Program-made: the position numbers and the translations under genes | The notes under the pieces: model-generated | Database searches by the model: none | What the model saw: the letters and a program-made list of their open reading frames with translations, nothing else | Told to the model about the DNA's origin: nothing | Shown: positions 5,601 through 6,644 of the stretch, piece by piece | Layout of the letters: each line of letters starts with the position of its first letter | Numbering within the stretch: position 1 is the first letter of the stretch | Assembly (NCBI GenBank): GCA_003222855.1 | Contig: QHXH01000367.1 | Coordinates: 1-6,644 of the forward strand | Direction of reading: 5' to 3' | DNA: 6,644 nt | From: Acidobacteriota bacterium | GTDB lineage: Bacteria > Acidobacteriota > Blastocatellia > Pyrinomonadales > Pyrinomonadaceae

Positions 5601-6188
5601 TTATTTATCGCGCTCTTCGTTTAGCAAACGGGATACGAAGAAGACGTAATGAAGGCCTGAGAAGAGAGTGAATGCGAAGACTGAGGTGTAGATCGTAGGA
5701 AGATAGTACCCGGTCCCCGCGCGAGTCTGCGCCGCGAGCATCACTGTGGCGACCGCGACAATTTGTAGCAGGGTGCTGATCTTGCCGGGCAATGAGGGCT
5801 GAAACGCGCGAAAGCCCGTCACCATATAAATCGCCGCCGCGCCTACCAAAATGAACACGTCACGGCTGATAACAGTAATTGTTACCCAAAACGGAATTGG
5901 CAGATGCTTAGGAATTGGTACGGGGTAGACGCCTTTCATCGACAAGACCACGAACGAAGTTACCAGCATCATCTTGTCGGCGATCGGATCCAAAATCCGT
6001 CCCAACGGTGACTGTTGATGAAATCGCCGCGCAAGTAACCCATCCAGTCCGTCGCTGATTCCCGCCAGAATGAAGATAGCCAACGCCAGCAGAAATTTTT
6101 GGTAGAAGAGCAGTGAAACAAAAACCGGAATCAGCGCCATCCGAAAGATGGTCAGGAGATTTGGCAGAGTAATGATTCGAGAGGACAC
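5601..6188 (-). CDS. pgsA: CDP-diacylglycerol-glycerol-3-phosphate 3-phosphatidyltransferase
   Basis: A 195-residue integral membrane protein of the CDP-alcohol phosphatidyltransferase family. The catalytic signature D-x2-DG-x2-AR-x8-G-x3-D-x3-D is complete: Asp46, Asp49-Gly50, Ala53-Arg54, Gly63, Asp67, Asp71. The N-terminal LPNLLTIFR (8-16) and the later RD (109-110), GK (135-136), Thr139 and Gln142 fit PgsA, which transfers a phosphatidyl group from CDP-diacylglycerol to glycerol 3-phosphate, the committed step to phosphatidylglycerol. Hydrophobic stretches near 17-28, 32-45, 74-84, 98-122, 137-152 and 165-185 suggest about six membrane segments. The length is typical. The start is a GTG at 6188-6186: LPNLLT must be included and the next ATG is at residue 17. 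No clear ribosome binding site is seen. A CDP-alcohol-type cardiolipin synthase is the main alternative. It sits 96 bp after a phosphoesterase gene and just upstream of dnaK. Confidence 0.88.
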   Translation of the reverse strand: MSSRIITLPNLLTIFRMALIPVFVSLLFYQKFLLALAIFILAGISDGLDGLLARRFHQQSPLGRILDPIADKMMLVTSFVVLSMKGVYPVPIPKHLPIPFWVTITVISRDVFILVGAAAIYMVTGFRAFQPSLPGKISTLLQIVAVATVMLAAQTRAGTGYYLPTIYTSVFAFTLFSGLHYVFFVSRLLNEERDK

Positions 6189-6199
6189 TTTGCTACTTT

Positions 6200-6245
6200 G
6201 AGATTCCAGACTTGGAGATTCCAGACTTGCGATTGCGGACTGACG
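6200..6245. repeat. 15-bp tandem duplication and degenerate heptamers upstream of pgsA
   Basis: GAGATTCCAGACTTG occurs twice in tandem at 6200-6214 and 6215-6229. The stretch can also be read as heptamers with one 8-mer: ATTCCAG, ACTTGGAG, ATTCCAG, ACTTGCG, ATTGCGG, ACTGACG (6203-6245). The last units resemble the ATTGCCG-type arrays near dnaJ. There is no inverted partner arm here. Confidence 0.7.
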
Positions 6246-6284
6246 TGGGAAGTGCCGTTTGCTACACGATCCACTCTGTCGCCA

Positions 6285-6644
6285 TTAACGCATGCAGCGA
6301 AGTTCCAGCAACGAAACTTCAGGAGGACAGCCGTACCGAATCGGCAGCACTACCGTTCCCAGGCCTCGCGTGACGTAGATCTGCGTGTGCGCGCGCCGGC
6401 CCAGTCCACGCAACATTCGCCGCCGCGGCTTGCCTGAACGATTCTTTTCCGGGCGCAACGTAACTTGTCCGCCGTGTGTGTGTCCACTCAAAACCAGGTC
6501 CACTTCCGCCCGCGCGGCCCTTCTGAGAATAATTGGGTTGTGGGCCAACAAGAGTCTGAATTCTTGATCGCGCGAGCCTGCCAGCGCCAGCGATAAATCT
6601 TCCAGGCCCACCATCGTGTCATCGACTCCGGCGAGCCAGAACGA
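6285..6644 (-). CDS. YkuE-like metallophosphoesterase, N-terminus beyond window
   Basis: The frame is open from the right edge to a TAA at 6287-6285, giving 119 visible residues, about the last 40 percent of a family that usually runs 270-300. It begins SFWLAGVDDTMVGLEDLSLA, matching the family's central LxGVDD block. Next comes LLLAHNP, contributing a metal-ligand His, and then LVLSGHTHGGQ, the hallmark GHTHGGQ of calcineurin-like phosphoesterases, which coordinates the binuclear metal centre. The end, YVTRGLGTVVLPIRYGCPPEVSLLEL, matches the conserved C-terminal strand region. Relatives include YkuE and YaeI; some act on UDP-linked or lipid-linked phosphates at the membrane, but the substrate cannot be told here. 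An N-terminal membrane helix is common in the family but would be outside the window. pgsA follows 96 bp downstream on the same strand, which hints at a shared envelope-lipid theme without proving an operon. Confidence 0.88.
   Translation of the reverse strand, partial: SFWLAGVDDTMVGLEDLSLALAGSRDQEFRLLLAHNPIILRRAARAEVDLVLSGHTHGGQVTLRPEKNRSGKPRRRMLRGLGRRAHTQIYVTRGLGTVVLPIRYGCPPEVSLLELRCMR

Overview
All supported genes in this window lie on the minus strand, so the biological reading order runs from high to low coordinates. The DnaK, DnaJ and HspR-type MerR repressor set, the moderate base composition, the DUF3298-type lipoprotein, and short degenerate heptamer repeats filling the gaps between genes together suggest an environmental bacterium, most plausibly Acidobacteriota (Blastocatellia-like). 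That placement is an inference from gene content and style. No 16S rRNA or other phylogenetic marker is present to fix it.

Layout, right to left. 6644-6285 is the C-terminal part of a YkuE-like metallophosphoesterase. A gap with 15-bp and heptamer repeats follows. 6188-5601 is a CDP-alcohol phosphatidyltransferase (PgsA-like). A sigma70-like promoter with a 17-bp spacer and a 23-bp imperfect palindrome then precede dnaK. dnaK (5494-3607) is broken: an apparent clean 41-nt deletion near 4087/4088 removes a strand-forming part of the substrate-binding domain and shifts the frame. After a 189-bp gap filled by two hairpins and an inverted pair of heptamer arrays comes dnaJ (3417-2266). Another inverted heptamer-array pair fills the dnaJ-hspR gap, followed by hspR (2178-1771). 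After a 156-bp gap comes a CYTH-domain protein (1614-1018), overlapped by 4 nt by a DUF3298/RsiV-like lipoprotein that runs off the left edge.

dnaK, dnaJ and hspR form a heat-shock cluster of the HspR-controlled type: a chaperone, its J-domain partner and the repressor that normally uses DnaK as co-repressor. grpE is absent from the window. The observations most worth checking are the dnaK lesion, the long hairpin that would enclose the hspR translation start, and the family of heptamer arrays in three of the intergenic gaps. I see no mobile element, CRISPR array, tRNA or rRNA, and no convincing evidence of a wholly new multi-gene system.
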